From CAYWFP01 sp964457365 (GTDB taxonomy: Bacteria; Planctomycetota; SZUA-567): 26,156 nt of DNA. Under the pieces are notes generated by a model that ran no database searches, was not told the DNA's origin, and saw only the letters and a list, made by a program, of their open reading frames with translations. The position numbers and the translations under genes are program-made. Positions 23,687 through 26,156 of the stretch are shown here, piece after piece (the first letter of the stretch is position 1; the number at the start of each line of letters is the position of its first letter). Location of the stretch: assembly GCA_964457365.1 (NCBI GenBank), contig CAYWFP010000059.1, positions 1-26,156 of the forward strand, in the 5' to 3' direction.

Positions 23687-25000
23687 ATGAAGACCGAACT
23701 GACCGAAGTAGCGCCCTGCCGCGTACGCCTCGAGATCGAACTGCCTGCCGAACGCGTCGACACGGCATTCGAGGAAGCGTACGCGACGTTGCAGAACCAG
23801 GTGCAGCTCAAAGGCTTCCGCAAGGGCCACGCGCCGCGGCGTATGATCGAGCGCCGGTTTTCCCGCGACGTCGCCACCGACGTGCGCAACAAGCTCTTCC
23901 AGGAAGCCCTCGTCGCCGCGCTGAAGGAGAATGATCTCTCGCCGCTGGGGGATCCCGACGTCGATATCGAATCGCTCGAGGTGCAGCCAGGGCAGCCGTT
24001 CGGCTTCGGCACCGAAGTCGACGTGCGGCCGAAGTTCGACCTGCCCGAGTACAAGGGACTGAAGCTGGAGGAGAAGTTCGAGCCCGCCAGCGACGAGATG
24101 ATCGACGAACGTATCGAACGCATGCGCGAATCCTTCGCCACCAACGAGCCCGTCGAGGGCGCGGCCGAAGTTGGCGACATCCTCTACGCGGACGTCCGCG
24201 CCGAGGTCGGCGGCGAAGAGCTCTTCGCCGTCCAGGACGACAGCGTCCGCGTCAAGGGCGAGCGCCTCTTCGGCTTCGACATCCCCGGCTTGGAGGAGAA
24301 ACTGGCCGGCGCCCAGCCCGACGACGAGATCGCGCTGGATTTCGCCGTCCCCGAGGACTATCACGAGGAAACCGCGTGCGGCAAGACCGCGAAGGTGACG
24401 ATCAAGGTCCGCCGCATCGAACGCCCGCAGATCCCGCCGCTGGACGAGGAGTTCGCCAAGCGCGTCGGCTTCGACTCGGTCGAAGGATTCCGCCAGCGCA
24501 TCCGCGAGATCATCGAGGCCGACAGTCGCGCCGGCGCGCGTCGGGAACTCGAGCGCGAGGCCGTCGACAAGCTGATCGAATCCAGCGAGTTCGACCTCCC
24601 CGAGGAATTCCTGCTGCGTCACATCAAGGCCGAGACCGGCGACCGCCTGGAACGCCTCGAACAGATGGGTGCGGGGGCGGAGTTCATCGCCGAGCGCCGC
24701 GAGGAGATCGAGAAGGCCAGCGGGGAATCGAGCGAGCGCAACATCCGCCGCATGATCCTCTTCGACGCCATCGCCGAGAAGGAAGAGATCGAGATCGGGC
24801 AGAACGATCTGCAGCAGCATATTCAGCGCCTCGCCGAGCGCTACCATATGACCCCCGCGAAGATGCTCAAGCAGATCCAGCAGCACAACCTCTTTTCCTT
24901 GATCGGGCGCGACATCCGCGACTTGAAGGTCTCGGAACTGCTGCTGGAGCACGCGGAGATCGCCGGCCACAACGGCGGCGAGGCCGGCGGCGAAGGCTGA
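23687..25000 (+). CDS. tig: Trigger factor (ribosome-associated chaperone / peptidyl-prolyl isomerase)
   Basis: The 437-residue product is normal length for trigger factor. The N-terminal ribosome-docking signature is at 43-50 (GFRKGHAP, with His where Lys is usual). A central FKBP-type isomerase region follows (about 155-245: VGDILYADVRAEV, then VPEDYHEE). The rest is the helical C-terminal chaperone arm ending in an acidic/Gly tail. I chose the ATG at 23687 because homology begins at MKTELTEVAPCRVRLEIELP and because the promoter places the transcript start downstream of the other in-frame start at 23585. The ribosome site is weak. Next genes are clpP and clpX, an order widely conserved in bacteria. 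Confidence 0.95.
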   Translation: MKTELTEVAPCRVRLEIELPAERVDTAFEEAYATLQNQVQLKGFRKGHAPRRMIERRFSRDVATDVRNKLFQEALVAALKENDLSPLGDPDVDIESLEVQPGQPFGFGTEVDVRPKFDLPEYKGLKLEEKFEPASDEMIDERIERMRESFATNEPVEGAAEVGDILYADVRAEVGGEELFAVQDDSVRVKGERLFGFDIPGLEEKLAGAQPDDEIALDFAVPEDYHEETACGKTAKVTIKVRRIERPQIPPLDEEFAKRVGFDSVEGFRQRIREIIEADSRAGARRELEREAVDKLIESSEFDLPEEFLLRHIKAETGDRLERLEQMGAGAEFIAERREEIEKASGESSERNIRRMILFDAIAEKEEIEIGQNDLQQHIQRLAERYHMTPAKMLKQIQQHNLFSLIGRDIRDLKVSELLLEHAEIAGHNGGEAGGEG

Positions 25001-25023
25001 TTCTTTCCCCGACAGGAGACCGC

Positions 25024-25704
25024 ATGTCCACCGACCCCCTTGCGCAGACCGCCCCCGCGGCCGAGTTGATCCCCTTCGTCATCGAGCGGACCGGCCGGGG
25101 CGAGCGCAGCTACGATATCTTCTCGCGGCTGCTCAGCGACCGCATCATCTTCATCGGCGGCCCCATCCACGACGCCAACGCCAACCTGGTCATCGCCGAG
25201 CTGCTGTTCCTGGAGCTGACCAACCGCGACGCGGACATCCACATCTACATCAACTCCCCCGGCGGCAGCGTCATGTCCGGCCTGGCGATCTACGACACCA
25301 TCCAGCACCTCCAGCCCGACGTCTGCACCTACTGCATCGGGCAGGCCGCGAGCATGGGCGCGGTGCTGCTGGCCGCCGGCGCCAAGGGCAAGCGCTTCTC
25401 CCTGCCGCACAGCCGGGTGATGATGCACCAGCCCTGGGGCGGCGTCGAAGGGACGGCGATGGACATCCACATCCAGGCGCGCGAGATCATCCGCCTCAAG
25501 GGGCAGATCTACGACATCCTCGTCAAGCACACCGGCAAGGAACGGACCGTCATCGAGAAGGACTGCGACCGCGACTTCTTCATGTCTCCCGAACAGGCCG
25601 TCGACTACGGCCTGATCGACGAGATTCTCGTCCCCGAGGAGAAATCCGAAAAGAAGAACGACGAGAATACGAACGAGACGGACCAGGGCGAGGGCGAGGG
25701 CTAG
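25024..25704 (+). CDS. clpP: ATP-dependent Clp protease proteolytic subunit
   Basis: The 226-residue product is a serine peptidase of the ClpP family. It has Ser110 in GQAASMGA, His135 in MMHQPWGG and Asp184 in DRDFFMSPEQA as the catalytic triad, and the NSPGGSV substrate loop at 77-83. The N-terminus contains the usual LIPFVIERTGRGERSYDIFSRLL region with a short propeptide-like lead. The C-terminus has an extended acidic tail (about 205-226, Glu, Lys and Asp rich), longer than in common ClpP. AGGAG lies 5 bases before the ATG, and the gene starts 23 bases after tig. It forms the barrel that degrades proteins fed by ClpX. Confidence 0.97.
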   Translation: MSTDPLAQTAPAAELIPFVIERTGRGERSYDIFSRLLSDRIIFIGGPIHDANANLVIAELLFLELTNRDADIHIYINSPGGSVMSGLAIYDTIQHLQPDVCTYCIGQAASMGAVLLAAGAKGKRFSLPHSRVMMHQPWGGVEGTAMDIHIQAREIIRLKGQIYDILVKHTGKERTVIEKDCDRDFFMSPEQAVDYGLIDEILVPEEKSEKKNDENTNETDQGEGEG

Positions 25705-25735
25705 GCCCGGGCGCATCACGGAGAGAGGCCAGACG

Positions 25736-26156
25736 ATGAGCAAATCTTCTTCCAGCAAGCGCGGCGGCGCCGGCGGCGGCAAGAACCAGCAGAACTGCAC
25801 CTTCTGCGGGCGCTCCGCCGACATGGTCAAGCGCCTGATCGCCGGCCAGGACGGCGTCTGCATCTGCAACGACTGCGTCCTGCTCTGCTCGAGCATTCTC
25901 GAACAGGAGGACCTGCGCGAGCGGCAGCGCGACTTCGCCATCGACGCCATCCCCAGCCCGCGCGAGATCAAGGCCGAACTCGACGCCTACGTCATCGGGC
26001 AGGACTACGCCAAGAAGATCCTCTCCGTGGCGGTGCACAACCACTTCAAGCGCCTCGCCAGCGCCAACACCCCCGCCGACGACGTCGAGATCGAGAAATC
26101 CAACGTCCTCGTCATCGGCCCCAGCGGCTGCGGCAAGACGCTGATGGCGCGCATCC
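25736..26156 (+). CDS. clpX: ATP-dependent Clp protease ATP-binding subunit ClpX, 5' part
   Basis: The frame opens at ATG 25736 and runs off the window (140 codons). It has the zinc-binding N domain (Cys21, Cys24, Cys44 and Cys47 in CTFC and CNDC), then LDAYVIGQDYAKKILSVAVHNHFKRL, the standard ClpX linker to the AAA+ module, and Walker A GPSGCGKT at 128-135. The common form is GPTGSGKT, so two positions differ. A Ser/Gly/Lys-rich lead of about 17 residues precedes the zinc domain. GAGAGAGG is the likely ribosome site. It unfolds tagged substrates and passes them to ClpP, encoded 31 bases upstream. Confidence 0.96.
   Translation, partial: MSKSSSSKRGGAGGGKNQQNCTFCGRSADMVKRLIAGQDGVCICNDCVLLCSSILEQEDLRERQRDFAIDAIPSPREIKAELDAYVIGQDYAKKILSVAVHNHFKRLASANTPADDVEIEKSNVLVIGPSGCGKTLMARI

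Overview
The window is GC-rich, densely coded DNA from what looks like a Gram-negative bacterium, with a lipoprotein, an envelope amidase and a tig-clpP-clpX block. A Cys-type sulfatase, a Gfo/Idh/MocA oxidoreductase, xylose-isomerase-like TIM barrels, a GH71 glucanase fused to a formylglycine-generating-enzyme (FGE)-type domain, and a GH57 enzyme together resemble the PVC superphylum (Lentisphaerota, Kiritimatiellota, Planctomycetota) or similar polysaccharide-degrading phyla. That placement is inference; there is no rRNA or phylogenetic marker to settle it. No tRNA, rRNA, CRISPR array, insertion sequence or phage gene was recognised.

Region 1 (1-9405) is a divergent carbohydrate locus. On the minus strand, reading from 6259 down to the left edge, lie an NAD(P)-dependent sugar oxidoreductase, a TIM-barrel isomerase/epimerase, an alpha/beta hydrolase, a second TIM-barrel isomerase/epimerase, and an exported GH71-FGE protein cut by the window edge. 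On the plus strand, a sulfatase and a clan GH-A glycosidase form a second unit. The two units share a 309-base regulatory gap with a near-identical motif in opposite orientation on each side. The likely job is breakdown of a sulfated or otherwise decorated glycan: outside cleavage by the GH71 protein, then intracellular desulfation, glycosidic cleavage and sugar oxidation/isomerisation. No transporter is visible.

Region 2 (9410-13925) looks like envelope functions. A minus-strand group encodes a membrane-anchored TPR protein, a small lipoprotein and a membrane-anchored zinc amidase whose GTG start overlaps the lipoprotein gene. Divergent to it is an unrecognised exported 681-residue protein with its own promoter and a clear intrinsic terminator.

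Region 3 (14028-20191) holds a TrpG/PabA-type glutamine amidotransferase, an unusual fusion of an excisionase-type helix-turn-helix to a GspE/PilB-type ATPase under a strong promoter with palindromic sites in its spacer, a GH57 family protein, an FHA-transmembrane-trypsin protease, and a doubtful small ORF.

Region 4 (20192-26156) holds a 1037-residue CheA hybrid kinase carrying its own CheV-like CheW-receiver module, then the housekeeping cluster tig-clpP-clpX (clpX cut by the right edge). The cluster is driven by a near-consensus promoter, and its leader contains a short hairpin followed by eight T residues.

Most of the very long open frames antisense to these genes are by-products of high GC content and were left out.
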